From Streptomyces sp. AC550_RSS872 (GTDB lineage: Bacteria > Actinomycetota > Actinomycetes > Streptomycetales > Streptomycetaceae), in NCBI RefSeq assembly GCF_019049285.1, contig NZ_JAGMUL010000128.1:62001-126000 (forward strand): 64,000 bases of DNA, written 5' to 3'. The notes under the pieces were generated by a model that searched no databases, had not been told where the DNA came from, and saw nothing but the letters and a program-made list of their open reading frames with translations. How positions within the stretch are numbered: position 1 is the stretch's first letter; each line of letters opens with the position of its first letter. Shown here in pieces: positions 14,776 to 23,384 of the stretch. The translations under genes were made by a program, and so were the position numbers.

Positions 14776-16299
14776 CTAGAAGAAGCCCAGCTTCTTCGGC
14801 GAGTAGCTCACCAGCAGGTTCTTCGTCTGCTGATAGTGCTCCAGCATCATCTTGTGCGTCTCACGGCCGATGCCCGAGCCCTTGTAGCCGCCGAACGCCG
14901 CATGGGCCGGGTATGCGTGGTAGCAGTTGGTCCACACTCGGCCCGCCTGGATGGCGCGGCCCGCGCGGTACGCCGTGTTGACGTCCCGTGTCCACACGCC
15001 CGCGCCGAGCCCGTACAGCGTGTCGTTGGCGATCTTGATCGCGTCGTCGAAGTCGTCGAAGGACGTCACCGAGACGACCGGGCCGAAGATCTCCTCCTGG
15101 AAGATCCGCATGCGGTTGTCGCCCTCGAAGATCGTCGGCTGGACGTAGTAGCCGCCCTTCAACTCGCCGTCGTGCTCGATGCGTTCGCCACCCGTGAGGA
15201 CGCGGGCGCCCTCCTGCCGGCCGATGTCGAGGTAGGAGAGGATCTTCTCCAACTGGTCGTTGGAGGCCTGCGCGCCGATCATCGTGTCCGTGTCCAGCGG
15301 GTGGCCGGTCTTGATCTGCTCGGTGCGGGCGACCGCCGCCTCCATGAAGTCGGCGTACTGGCCGCGCTGCACCAGCGCCCGCGACGGGCACGTGCACACC
15401 TCGCCTTGGTTGAGCGCGAACATGGTGAAGCCTTCGAGGGCCTTGTCCCGGAAGTCGTCGTTCGCGGCCCAGACGTCGTCGAAGAAGATGTTCGGGGACT
15501 TGCCGCCGAGTTCGAGGGTGACCGGGGTGATGTTCTCCGAGGCGTACTGCATGATCAGCCGACCGGTCGTCGTCTCGCCGGTGAACGCCACTTTGGCCAC
15601 CCGGGCGCTGGACGCCAGCGGCTTGCCCGCTTCCACGCCGAAGCCGTTGACGATGTTCACGACGCCCGGTGGCAGCAGGTCGGCGACCAGGCTCAGCCAG
15701 TAGTGGATCGACGCCGGGGTCTGCTCGGCCGGCTTGAGCACGACCGCGTTGCCCGCGGCCAACGCCGGCGCGAGCTTCCACGTCGCCATGAGGATCGGGA
15801 AGTTCCACGGGATGATCTGCGCGACCACGCCGAGCGGCTCGTGGAAGTGGTACGCCACCGTGTCGTCGTCGACCTCGCCGAGCGAGCCCTCCTGCGCCCT
15901 GATCGCCCCCGCGAAGTAGCGGAAGTGGTCGATGGCGAGCGGGATGTCGGCCGCCAGCGTCTCGCGCACCGGTTTGCCGTTCTCCCAGCTCTCGGCGACG
16001 GCCAGCTTCTCCAGGTTCGCCTCCATCCGGTCGGCGATCTTCCGCAGGATGTCGGCGCGCTCGGTCACCGAGGCCCGGCCCCATGCGGGGGCGGCCGCGT
16101 GCGCCGCGTCGAGCGCCCGCTCCACGTCCTCCGCCGTGCCGCGCGCGATCTCGGTGAACGGCTGCCCGTTCACCGGCGACGAGTTCTCGAAGTACTGCCC
16201 CCGGATCGGCGCCACGTACTCACCGCCGATGAAGTGGTCGTAGCGCGCCTGGTAGGAGACGATCGCACCCTCGGTGCCGGGCGCCGCGTAACGGGTCAT
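14776..16299 (-). CDS. exaC: NAD-dependent aldehyde dehydrogenase (ExaC/acetaldehyde type)
   Basis: A 507-residue cytoplasmic enzyme oxidising short-chain aldehydes to acids with NAD. Full family length. The cofactor/active-site motifs are present: IIPWNFPILMATWKLAPALA (Rossmann and catalytic Asn), VAFTGETTTGRLIMQYA, VTLELGGKSPNIFFDD (general base Glu), NQGEVCTCPSRALV (catalytic Cys), IFQEEIFGPVVSVTSF and AFGGYKGSGIGRETHKMML. ATG 16299 has GGGAGG about 8 bases upstream. A GAF-domain regulator gene lies 105 bp upstream on the same strand, the usual partner in actinomycetes, implying induction by aldehydes or alcohols. The symbol is by analogy; aldB is also used for this group. Confidence 0.92.
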   Translation of the reverse strand: MTRYAAPGTEGAIVSYQARYDHFIGGEYVAPIRGQYFENSSPVNGQPFTEIARGTAEDVERALDAAHAAAPAWGRASVTERADILRKIADRMEANLEKLAVAESWENGKPVRETLAADIPLAIDHFRYFAGAIRAQEGSLGEVDDDTVAYHFHEPLGVVAQIIPWNFPILMATWKLAPALAAGNAVVLKPAEQTPASIHYWLSLVADLLPPGVVNIVNGFGVEAGKPLASSARVAKVAFTGETTTGRLIMQYASENITPVTLELGGKSPNIFFDDVWAANDDFRDKALEGFTMFALNQGEVCTCPSRALVQRGQYADFMEAAVARTEQIKTGHPLDTDTMIGAQASNDQLEKILSYLDIGRQEGARVLTGGERIEHDGELKGGYYVQPTIFEGDNRMRIFQEEIFGPVVSVTSFDDFDDAIKIANDTLYGLGAGVWTRDVNTAYRAGRAIQAGRVWTNCYHAYPAHAAFGGYKGSGIGRETHKMMLEHYQQTKNLLVSYSPKKLGFF

Positions 16300-16404
16300 A
16301 CTGCTCTGCCTCCCGAAGAAGTGCTGCCCGCCGTTGGGCAGCTCTCGCCGCGAGGCTAGGAACGGCGAGGTTGCAAGTACGTTGCGCGGGCCGGGGGCTG
16401 GCGG

Positions 16405-17721
16405 TCAGTGCGCCGGACGGTGCCGCCGGGCGGGCGGCGGTGCCGACAGCTCCCACTCCAGCGCCGCGAGCCGCGAGCGCACCGCCGGCGTGGGGCGTAC
16501 GGCGGCGAGTGCCCGCCATGCGTCGAGGTCGTCCTCGCCCCACGGGGCGTGCGCCCAGTCAGCCAGCAGGTCGGGATCGCGACGGGCGACCAGCGCCGTA
16601 CGCAGACCGTCGGCGAGGCGCAGCCTGAGCCGCACCACCGCCGGTGCCTGGGAGCCGGGCAGCAGCGGGCCGGTGTAGGCCATGGCCGCCCCGGTGATCG
16701 CACCGGCCTCCAGGCGACGTTCGACGACCGCCACGTCCGACTCGACCGGCACCGTGAGCCGGTACGGCCGCGATCCGAACAGCCCGGGGCCCAGGATCCG
16801 GCGCAGCCGGGCCAGCTCCGCCCGCAGGGTCACGGGCGTCACCGTCTCGTCCTCGTACAGGGCGCACAACAGCTCGTCACCGGTCAGGCCCTCCGGGTGG
16901 CGGGCCAGCAGCACCAGGATCTCGCTGTGCCGGCGACTGAGTCTGACCCTGCGGCCGCCGATGAGCAGCTGCGCCTCGTCGCGGCCCAGCGCGCACAGCT
17001 CGGGCGCGTCGGCGCCCGGCGACTGCGGGGCGAGCAGCGCCAGATGGGACTCCGCGGCACGCGCGACCGCCTGCACGAACCCCAGGCTGTGCGGATGCGC
17101 GAGGCCGTCCCCACCGGTGATGTCCACCGCCCCGAGCACCCGCCCGGTACGCGGATCGTGCACCGGCGCCGCCGCACAGGTCCAGGGCTGCACCCGGCGG
17201 ATGAAGTGCTCGGCCGCGAACACCTGCACCGGCCGGTCCACGGCCACCGCCGTACCCGGCGCGTTCGTCCCGACCGCGGTCTCCGCCCACCGCGCACCCG
17301 GCACGAAGTTCATCCCTCCCGCCCTTCGCCGGGTCGTCGGATGGCCCTCGACCCACAGCAGCCTGCCTTGTGCGTCGCACACCGCGAGCAGATGCTCGCC
17401 GTCGGCAGCGAACGTGCCCAGCAACTCCCGGAACAGCGGCATCACCCGCGCCAGCGGATGCTCCGCGCGATAGGCGCCGAGATCGCTGTCCGCGAGCTCC
17501 ACGCTCGCCGTCCCGTCCGGGCCGACCCCGGCCCGAGCGGAACGCCGCCACGAGTCAGCCACCACGGCACGCACCGGCTTGGGCACGGTGCCCACCTCGG
17601 TGAACGTCTCATGCGCACGACGCAGTACCCGTACCCGCTCGGCAGCGTCGGCCCCCGGCTCCAGGGCCACCCATGGATCGCTCAACTCGGCCTCCCAGGA
17701 AGGCGATGCGGCTGGGGACAT
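16405..17721 (-). CDS. GAF-domain transcriptional regulator of aldehyde dehydrogenase (AcoR-like, no AAA+)
   Basis: About 438 residues from ATG 17721 (a TTG at 17748 is less likely). The N-terminal two thirds match the AcoR-type sensory region: RRAHETFTEVGTVPKPVRAV, VADSWRRSARAGV, then a GAF domain with MNFVPGARWAETAVGTNAPG and QPWTCAAAPVHDPRTGRVLG. The AAA+ domain of enhancer-binding AcoR is absent. Instead the C-terminus carries a winged-helix-like region, RVRLSRRHSEILVLLARHPE, GLTGDELLCALY and LRAELARLRRILG. This is the common actinomycete variant, which works with ordinary sigma factors. It lies directly upstream of the dehydrogenase gene and probably activates it. Confidence 0.82.
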   Translation of the reverse strand: MSPAASPSWEAELSDPWVALEPGADAAERVRVLRRAHETFTEVGTVPKPVRAVVADSWRRSARAGVGPDGTASVELADSDLGAYRAEHPLARVMPLFRELLGTFAADGEHLLAVCDAQGRLLWVEGHPTTRRRAGGMNFVPGARWAETAVGTNAPGTAVAVDRPVQVFAAEHFIRRVQPWTCAAAPVHDPRTGRVLGAVDITGGDGLAHPHSLGFVQAVARAAESHLALLAPQSPGADAPELCALGRDEAQLLIGGRRVRLSRRHSEILVLLARHPEGLTGDELLCALYEDETVTPVTLRAELARLRRILGPGLFGSRPYRLTVPVESDVAVVERRLEAGAITGAAMAYTGPLLPGSQAPAVVRLRLRLADGLRTALVARRDPDLLADWAHAPWGEDDLDAWRALAAVRPTPAVRSRLAALEWELSAPPPARRHRPAH

Positions 17722-17814
17722 CGTCACTCCGGGTGCGCACCCGGACAACCTTTTCGACCCGGCCCACCCGAACGATGCGCACCCCTGGGTGGGCCGTGCG
17801 AACCGGGCGAGTCC

Positions 17815-18495
17815 TCATACGCCGTTGACCAGTCGTATGTAGTGCGCCCAGTCCCAGTTCGGCCCGGGGTCGGTGTGGTCCGTGCCCGGCACCTCGTAGT
17901 GTCCGATGATGTGCGCGCGGTCCTTCGGTATGCCGTGTCTGGTGCAGATGGCCGCCGTGAGCCGGGCGGACGTCTCGTACATGACGGCGGTGAAGTAGCC
18001 GGACCGGTCCACCCAGCCTTCGTGCTCGATGCCGATGCTCCGCGTGTTGTGGTCCCAGTCCCCGGCGTGCCAGGCGATGTCCGACTCGCGAACGCACTGG
18101 GACGTGTGCCCGTCGGCGGATCGGACGACGTAGTGGGCGGAGACCTTCTTCTTGGGGTTCTCGAAGAGGAACAGGGTTTTGGTGTACGTGGTCTGTGTCA
18201 TGTGGATGATCACTCGATCGACGGGATGGGTCACAGGGCGGTTCGCCGCCGTGTAGTTCGCGGCGCTCGCCGGCCGCCATTCGGCGAGCGGGTGGTCCGG
18301 TCCGGGAACATGCGCACCGGCCTGCCATTCGGGGAGCAGGACGTAGGGGAGGGCGGCGAGGGCGGTGCCCTGGAGGAGCTGACGTCGGCTGGGGCGTGGA
18401 CTTTTGCGGTTCAAGAGGGGGGCTGCCTTTCGGAGTTGAGCTCGGCTGGAGGACCGGGCCCGTCGAGATGACCTCGTGCCCCGTCGCCGTGCCAC
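17815..18495 (-). CDS. N-acetylmuramoyl-L-alanine amidase (Amidase_2), Tat-exported
   Basis: A 226-residue secreted enzyme cleaving the amide bond between muramic acid and the stem peptide of peptidoglycan. The N-terminus is Arg-rich, then RRQLLQGTALAALPYVLLP gives a twin-arginine signal. The Amidase_2 domain follows: RVIIHMTQTTYTKTLFLFEN (Zn ligand His), VSAHYVVRSADGHTSQCVRE, DIAWHAGDWDHNTRSIGIEH and RAHIIGHYEVPGTDHTDPGP (second His and Asp). GTG 18495 is preceded by GAGGAG with good spacing. It stands alone between the GAF regulator and the xylose regulator. It is short compared with multidomain amidases, being catalytic domain only. Likely role in wall turnover or lysis of competitors. Confidence 0.88.
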   Translation of the reverse strand: MARRRGTRSSRRARSSSRAQLRKAAPLLNRKSPRPSRRQLLQGTALAALPYVLLPEWQAGAHVPGPDHPLAEWRPASAANYTAANRPVTHPVDRVIIHMTQTTYTKTLFLFENPKKKVSAHYVVRSADGHTSQCVRESDIAWHAGDWDHNTRSIGIEHEGWVDRSGYFTAVMYETSARLTAAICTRHGIPKDRAHIIGHYEVPGTDHTDPGPNWDWAHYIRLVNGV

Positions 18496-18669
18496 GACGG
18501 CTGCTCCTCGCGTGAATCACGGTACGGCGCCCACGGGTTGGGCAGAAGAGCGAGCCTGGGTTCCGTGGACAGGCGCGTGATTGTGGATAACTTGCCCACC
18601 CTCACGAGGGACCTCGGACTGGAACAGGCGATTTTCTCGCCCGGAACCAGACTCGCCCCACACCCGGAT

Positions 18670-19878
18670 TCAGCCCCGTTCCGCGACCGCCACCGGATCG
18701 TCCAGCACGCTGCGCACCACCGAGTGAGCGGCCCCCAGCAACGGCCCCTCGGGACCCAGCCCCGACACGGACACCGGACAGGCAGGCCCGGCGGTGCGCC
18801 GGTCCAGCTCGGCCTCCAGCGCGGGCAGCAGCCATGGCGCGAGCCCGGCCAGCGCACCGCCCAGCACCACACTCTCCGGGTCCAGCAGATTGACCGCGCC
18901 CGTCAGCGCGATACCGAGCGCCGTTCCCGCGTCGCGCAGGGCGCGCCGTACGTCCTCGTCGCCCTCGGCCGCACGCCCTGCGAGCAGCCCGACGCGGTCC
19001 TCGCCCGGTTCCAGTCCGGCCGCGCGCAGCACCGCCTCCTCACCGGCGTACTGCTCCAGGCACCCGCGTCCCCCGCAGGGACAACCGGGTCCGTCCGGCT
19101 GGACCGGCACATGCCCCAACTCGCCCGCGAAACCGTGCGTTCCACGCAGCAGTCCGCCGTCCACGACGACCGCCGCACCGATGCCGATCTCCGCCGACAC
19201 GTGCAGGAAGTCACGCGGAGTCCCCTCACCGAGCCAGAGTTCGGCGAGGGCACCGAAGTTGGCCTCGTTGCCCACGGTCAGCGGGAAGTCCGCCGGGAGC
19301 AGGTCGCCGAGGTCCCGGTCGCGCCAGTCGAGGTTCGGGGCGCGTACGACCGTGCGGCCGTCGCGTGCCACCAGACCCGGCACGGCGACCGCCAGGCCGG
19401 CGGGCCACAGCCCTTCACGCTCGGCCTCGGCGACGACCTGGCGTATCAACTCGCCGAGTTCCTCGATCACCGGCTCGGGGTCCCGGCCACGGTTCGCGCC
19501 GTGCCGCACCGCCCTGGAGCGCACTTCGCCGCGCAGATCGACCGCGCAGACGGCGAGATGGTCGACGCCGACCTCCGCCCCGATCCCGGCCGGGCCGCGC
19601 CCGCTGACGGCCAGCGCCGACCCGGGACGGCCCACCCGGCCGGGCCGCTCGGGACCGAGTTCCTCCAGGAGTCCCGAGCGGATCAGTTCGTCGACGAGGG
19701 TGGACACGGCCGCGCGGGTCAGCCCGATGCGGGAGGCGACGGCGGCACGGGAGAGGGGGCCCTCGGCGCTGACGGTGTGCATCACCTTGGCGAGGTTGCG
19801 GCGGCGCATCCCCTGCTGGGTGTTGGGCAGCGCGCGCCCCACGCCGGTCGGGTGGGCCTCGTGCAGCGGTGCGGTCAT
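18670..19878 (-). CDS. xylR: ROK-family repressor of xylose genes
   Basis: About 402 residues from ATG 19878, which has GGAGG immediately upstream; a TTG at 19896 is rejected. The N-terminal winged helix-turn-helix reads MRRRNLAKVMHTVSAEGPLS, RAAVASRIGLTRAAVSTLVD and ELIRSGLLEE. It is followed by a ROK sugar-kinase-like domain with the Zn-binding motif GPGCPCGGRGCLEQYAG and GELGHVPVQPDG. XylR/NagC proteins bind sugar and release DNA. It begins only 15 bases after the xylB stop, so it is cotranscribed with xylB. A candidate operator lies between xylB and xylA. Naming rests on context; ROK regulators elsewhere sense other sugars. Confidence 0.85.
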   Translation of the reverse strand: MTAPLHEAHPTGVGRALPNTQQGMRRRNLAKVMHTVSAEGPLSRAAVASRIGLTRAAVSTLVDELIRSGLLEELGPERPGRVGRPGSALAVSGRGPAGIGAEVGVDHLAVCAVDLRGEVRSRAVRHGANRGRDPEPVIEELGELIRQVVAEAEREGLWPAGLAVAVPGLVARDGRTVVRAPNLDWRDRDLGDLLPADFPLTVGNEANFGALAELWLGEGTPRDFLHVSAEIGIGAAVVVDGGLLRGTHGFAGELGHVPVQPDGPGCPCGGRGCLEQYAGEEAVLRAAGLEPGEDRVGLLAGRAAEGDEDVRRALRDAGTALGIALTGAVNLLDPESVVLGGALAGLAPWLLPALEAELDRRTAGPACPVSVSGLGPEGPLLGAAHSVVRSVLDDPVAVAERG

Positions 19879-19892
19879 GCCTCCGTCAGTCC

Positions 19893-21338
19893 TCAATGCG
19901 CCTCGGGGCTCCGCTCCAGCAGCGGGGCCGCGTCGGAGAGTACCCCGCTGATCCTGGCCAGCGTTTCGTCGTCGCGCTCCACGGCGTCGAGCACGGGCCC
20001 CCGGGTGGTGTTCCAGCGCCGGGCCACCGCCGCCGGATCCTCGCCGGTCAGCAGGCCGGCCGCCTGGGCCGCGGCGCCCAGCGCGACCAGCTCCTTGGCC
20101 TCGGGGACCTGTACCGGACGTCCCGACAGCCGCCGTACGGTCTGCTGCCAGGCCGTGCCCCGGGCGCCGCCGCCGATCAGAAGCAGTGGCGCCGAACGGT
20201 CCGCGTCCTCGTCCAGGACCAGGTCCAGGGCGCCGAGCAGCGCGTGGACGGCACCGTCGTAGGCGGCCTGGAGGAGCTGGCCGGCGGTCGTGTCGTGGCG
20301 CAGCCCGTGTAGGAGGCCGGAGGCGTTCGGCAGGTTCGGGGTGCGTTCGCCGTCCAGGTAGGGCAGCAGTGTGAGGCCGGTGGTGGGTTCCACGGCCTCG
20401 CGGTCGAGGCCCAGCAGGGTCGCGAGGCGGTCGACGGCGAGCGTGCAGTTAAGGGTGCACGCCAGCGGCAGCCAGTCGCCGTGGGCGTCGGCGAAGCCCG
20501 CCACGGTGCCGGTCGGGTCGGCGGGGCGCCGCTTCGACACGGCGTACACCGTGCCCGACGTGCCGAGGCTCAGCACCGGCATGCCGGGACGCAGGCCGAG
20601 ACCCAGCGCTGCGGCGGCGTTGTCGCCGGTGCCGGGCGCGACCAGGGTGCCCTTGGAGAACGGCAGGTCATGGCTGTCGCGCACGGTCCCCGCCACCTCG
20701 CCGGACCGGACCACGCGGGGCAGCATCGCCGGGTCGAGCCCCACGCGCGCGAGGATCTCCTCGTCGTACGACTCCGTCCCCGACGCCCACCATCCGGTAC
20801 CGGAGGCGTCGCCGCGGTCGGTGGTGCCCTGCCCGGTGAGCCGTTCGGTCAGGTAGTCGTGGGGGAGGCGTACGGCCTTGGTGGCCCTCACGGACTCCGG
20901 CTCGTTCTCGGCCAGCCAGGCCCACTTCGTCACGGTGAAGGAGGCTGCCGGGACGGAGCCGGTGCGCTCGGCCCAGAACTTCGCGCCGCCCAGCTCCTCG
21001 GTCAGCCGGCGGGCCTGAGGCGCCGAGCGCACGTCGTTCCACAGCAGGGCCGGACGCACCGGCTCGCCCCGGTCGTCCAGGGTGACCAGGCCGTGCTGCT
21101 GCCCGCCGATCGACACCGCGGCGGCCTCGTGCGCCGCGTCGCCGCACTGGCGCAGCGCCTCGCGCAGGGCGTCCCACCACTGGCGAGGGTCGCTCTCGCG
21201 GCCGGCTCCGGAGGACACCGTGTGCGGTGCCTGGCCGCTCGCGACGACCCGGCCCGTCGACGCGTCGACGACCAGCGCCTTGGTGGACTGCGTGGACGTG
21301 TCCACGCCGACTACGAGCGGACCCTCGGCTGCTGACAT
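19893..21338 (-). CDS. xylB: Xylulokinase
   Basis: A 481-residue FGGY-family kinase that phosphorylates D-xylulose to xylulose 5-phosphate for the pentose phosphate pathway. Key motifs: LVVGVDTSTQSTKALVVDAS (phosphate-1 loop), AVSIGGQQHGLVTLDDRGEP, ALLWNDVRSAPQA (catalytic region Asp), GDASGTGWWASGTESYDEEI, VAPGTGDNAAAALGLGLRPG and LLLIGGGARGTAWQQTVRRL. Full length for bacterial XylB. ATG 21338 follows GGGAGAG. It is divergent from xylA with 201 bp between the starts, and the ROK regulator follows it in the same operon. Expression should be xylose-induced. Confidence 0.93.
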   Translation of the reverse strand: MSAAEGPLVVGVDTSTQSTKALVVDASTGRVVASGQAPHTVSSGAGRESDPRQWWDALREALRQCGDAAHEAAAVSIGGQQHGLVTLDDRGEPVRPALLWNDVRSAPQARRLTEELGGAKFWAERTGSVPAASFTVTKWAWLAENEPESVRATKAVRLPHDYLTERLTGQGTTDRGDASGTGWWASGTESYDEEILARVGLDPAMLPRVVRSGEVAGTVRDSHDLPFSKGTLVAPGTGDNAAAALGLGLRPGMPVLSLGTSGTVYAVSKRRPADPTGTVAGFADAHGDWLPLACTLNCTLAVDRLATLLGLDREAVEPTTGLTLLPYLDGERTPNLPNASGLLHGLRHDTTAGQLLQAAYDGAVHALLGALDLVLDEDADRSAPLLLIGGGARGTAWQQTVRRLSGRPVQVPEAKELVALGAAAQAAGLLTGEDPAAVARRWNTTRGPVLDAVERDDETLARISGVLSDAAPLLERSPEAH

Positions 21339-21462
21339 CGGGCTCTCCCTTTTCCGCGGCTCTACGGGATCTGACCTGCTGTTTCGAGGGTGCCCGGAGT
21401 GTCACGACCCGGACCTCACCCCTTCGGGGACATCTTGTCCCTTCCCAGGGACGCGTGGGCAT

Positions 21463-21493
21463 ACTAATTTGTAAAGCGCCATGACGAAATAGT
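21463..21493. promoter_or_regulatory. Candidate XylR operator between xylB and xylA
   Basis: An imperfect palindrome: ACTAATTTGT (21463-21472) and ACGAAATAGT (21484-21493), 10-bp arms matching at 8 of 10 positions around an 11-bp centre. It is the only AT-rich patch in the xylB-xylA intergenic region and stands out against the surrounding GC-rich DNA. Immediately downstream, AGTCGT is repeated at 21491, 21501 and 21513. It is well placed to control both divergent promoters. Binding by the ROK protein is inferred. Confidence 0.65.
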
Positions 21494-21539
21494 CGTAGCG
21501 AGTCGTGCAAGCAGTCGTCAGCAAGCAAGGAGCCGCGGC

Positions 21540-22706
21540 ATGAGCTACCAGCCCACCCCCGAGGACAGGTTCACCTTCGGCCTGTGGACCGTCGGCTGGC
21601 AGGGGCGGGACCCCTTCGGCGACGCCACCCGCCGTGCCCTCGACCCGGTCGAGACGGTGCAGCGCCTGGCCGAGCTCGGCGCCCACGGCGTCACCTTCCA
21701 CGACGACGACCTGATCCCCTTCGGGTCCTCGGACAGCGAGCGCGAGGCGCACATCAAGCGTTTCCGCGAGGTCCTCGACGTCACCGGCATGAAGGTGCCC
21801 ATGGCCACCACCAACCTCTTCACGCACCCCGTCTTCAAGGACGGCGCGTTCACCGCCAACGACCGCGACGTGCGCCGCTACGCCCTGCGCAAGACGATCC
21901 GCAACATCGACCTCGCGGCCGAGCTGGGCGCGGAGACATACGTCGCCTGGGGCGGCCGTGAGGGCGCCGAGTCCGGCGCCGCCAAGGACGTACGCGTCGC
22001 CCTGGACCGCATGAAGGAGGCCTTCGACCTCCTCGGCGAGTACGTGACCTCCCAGGGCTACGACCTGAGGTTCGCGATCGAGCCCAAGCCGAACGAGCCG
22101 CGCGGCGACATCCTGCTGCCCACCGTCGGCCACGCCCTGGCGTTCATCGAGCGCCTGGAGCGTCCCGAGCTGTACGGCGTCAACCCCGAGGTCGGCCACG
22201 AGCAGATGGCCGGGCTCAACTTCCCGCACGGCATCGCACAGGCGCTGTGGGCGGGCAAGCTCTTCCACATCGACCTCAACGGCCAGTCCGGCATCAAGTA
22301 CGACCAGGACCTGCGCTTCGGCGCCGGGGACCTGCGCTCCGCCTTCTGGCTGGTCGACCTCCTGGAGAGCGCCGGTTACACCGGACCGCGGCACTTCGAC
22401 TTCAAGCCGCCGCGGACGGAGGACCTCGACGGCGTGTGGGCGTCGGCTGCCGGCTGCATGCGCAACTACCTCATCCTCAAGGAGCGTTCGGCCGCCTTCC
22501 GGGCCGACCCGGAGGTCCAGGAGGCCCTGCGTGCCTCACGCCTGGACGAGCTTGCGCAACCCACGGCGGCGGACGGCCTCAAGGCGCTGCTCGCCGACCG
22601 CACGGCCTTCGAGGAGTTCGACGTCGAGGCGGCCGCCGCGCGCGGGATGGCCTTCGAGCGTCTCGACCAGCTGGCCATGGACCACCTGCTGGGCGTCCGC
22701 GGCTGA
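21540..22706 (+). CDS. xylA: Xylose isomerase
   Basis: A 388-residue enzyme interconverting D-xylose and D-xylulose (and glucose/fructose), at the length of the classic Streptomyces class I enzyme. Visible signatures: FTFGLWTVGWQGRDPFGDAT, GVTFHDDDLIPFG (catalytic His), YVAWGGREGAE, FAIEPKPNEPRGDILLPTVG (metal Glu), NPEVGHEQMAGLNFPHGIAQ, KLFHIDLNGQSGIKYDQDLR and RHFDFKPPRTEDLDG (metal Asp residues). It works as a tetramer with two divalent metals per subunit. The ribosome site AAGGAG lies before ATG 21540. It is divergent to xylB with a candidate operator between, and a hairpin terminator follows. Confidence 0.97.
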   Translation: MSYQPTPEDRFTFGLWTVGWQGRDPFGDATRRALDPVETVQRLAELGAHGVTFHDDDLIPFGSSDSEREAHIKRFREVLDVTGMKVPMATTNLFTHPVFKDGAFTANDRDVRRYALRKTIRNIDLAAELGAETYVAWGGREGAESGAAKDVRVALDRMKEAFDLLGEYVTSQGYDLRFAIEPKPNEPRGDILLPTVGHALAFIERLERPELYGVNPEVGHEQMAGLNFPHGIAQALWAGKLFHIDLNGQSGIKYDQDLRFGAGDLRSAFWLVDLLESAGYTGPRHFDFKPPRTEDLDGVWASAAGCMRNYLILKERSAAFRADPEVQEALRASRLDELAQPTAADGLKALLADRTAFEEFDVEAAAARGMAFERLDQLAMDHLLGVRG

Positions 22707-22725
22707 GGCCACGCGCGCGTACCCG

Positions 22726-22778
22726 ACCGCGTGTGACCCCCCGCCGCCTCGGGCGCCGAGGATCCCGTCACACGCGGT
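22726..22778 (+). terminator. Hairpin after xylA
   Basis: ACCGCGTGTGAC (22726-22737) and GTCACACGCGGT (22767-22778) form a perfect 12-bp stem 20 bases after the xylA stop, with a 29-nt loop and no U-tract. This is a common terminator form in Streptomyces. Confidence 0.65.
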
Positions 22779-22898
22779 GCGGGCAGTTGACCGATTTTCG
22801 CGCGTAATGTTCCGGAACCATGCGATCCATGGCATGGGCCCGTATCAACTCCCGCGCGAGGGTCGCGTGCCGGCCGCCACGGGCCGACCCTTGACGGT

Positions 22899-23378
22899 AT
22901 GGCCATGCCGCCCGTACCGCCTCAGCCGCCGGGACCGCCGGGTGACACGCCGCCTGCGGGCGGCGGATTCGGACCGCCTCCCGGAGGCTACGGACCCCCT
23001 CCGGGAGACAGCGGGCCGCCCCCGTACGGTGGCTGGCCTCCGCAGGAGCCTCCTGGCGGAGGCGGCCGACCGGGGCGGCGGCGTAGTGCGCTGGTCATCC
23101 TGATCGTCGTGATCGTCGCCGTCGGAGCCGTCGTGGCCGTGGTCCTGATGGCCTCGGGCAGCGGCGACTCACCCGGCGAGAAATCGCCCGCCGAGAGCAC
23201 GAGCAGCTCGCCCAGGCCGTCCTTCAGCATCCCTACCGAGCTCCCCAGCAAGCTACCGAGCGAACTGCCGACATCGCTCCCGTCCGGATTCCCCACGGAA
23301 CTGCCCAGCGACCTTCCCAGCGACCTTCCCAGCGACCTCGAGTCGCTGCTCCCGTCGTTGGCGGACGAGCTGCCGTAA
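22899..23378 (+). CDS. Membrane protein with Pro/Gly-rich N-terminus and LPS-repeat tail
   Basis: A 159-residue protein in three parts. Residues 1-58 are Pro/Gly-rich (PPQPPGPPGDTPPAGGGFGP, PPYGGWPPQEPPGGGG) and probably cytoplasmic. A single membrane helix follows, RRSALVILIVVIVAVGAVVA with VVLMA. The exterior tail is Ser/Pro-rich and ends in tandem LPS[D/E/T/K] units (LPSKLPSELPTSLPS, LPSDLPSDLPSDLESLLP). The last units are three near-identical 12-bp DNA repeats at 23301-23336, so the tail length may vary between strains. No enzymatic domain. It ends 6 bases from the convergent phytase-like gene. Function unknown; an extracytoplasmic stalk or wall-interacting protein is plausible. Confidence 0.75.
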   Translation: MAMPPVPPQPPGPPGDTPPAGGGFGPPPGGYGPPPGDSGPPPYGGWPPQEPPGGGGRPGRRRSALVILIVVIVAVGAVVAVVLMASGSGDSPGEKSPAESTSSSPRPSFSIPTELPSKLPSELPTSLPSGFPTELPSDLPSDLPSDLESLLPSLADELP

Positions 23379-23384
23379 CCGCGG

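Noticed and set aside
14776..16359. Long plus-strand frame over the aldehyde dehydrogenase gene
   Set aside because: Antisense shadow; the minus strand encodes a complete, motif-perfect dehydrogenase.
18582..18590. Perfect DnaA box (TGTGGATAA, reverse of TTATCCACA); a second one at 39359-39367
   Set aside because: Two isolated boxes 20 kb apart. A Streptomyces origin needs a dense cluster near dnaA/dnaN, which are absent here.
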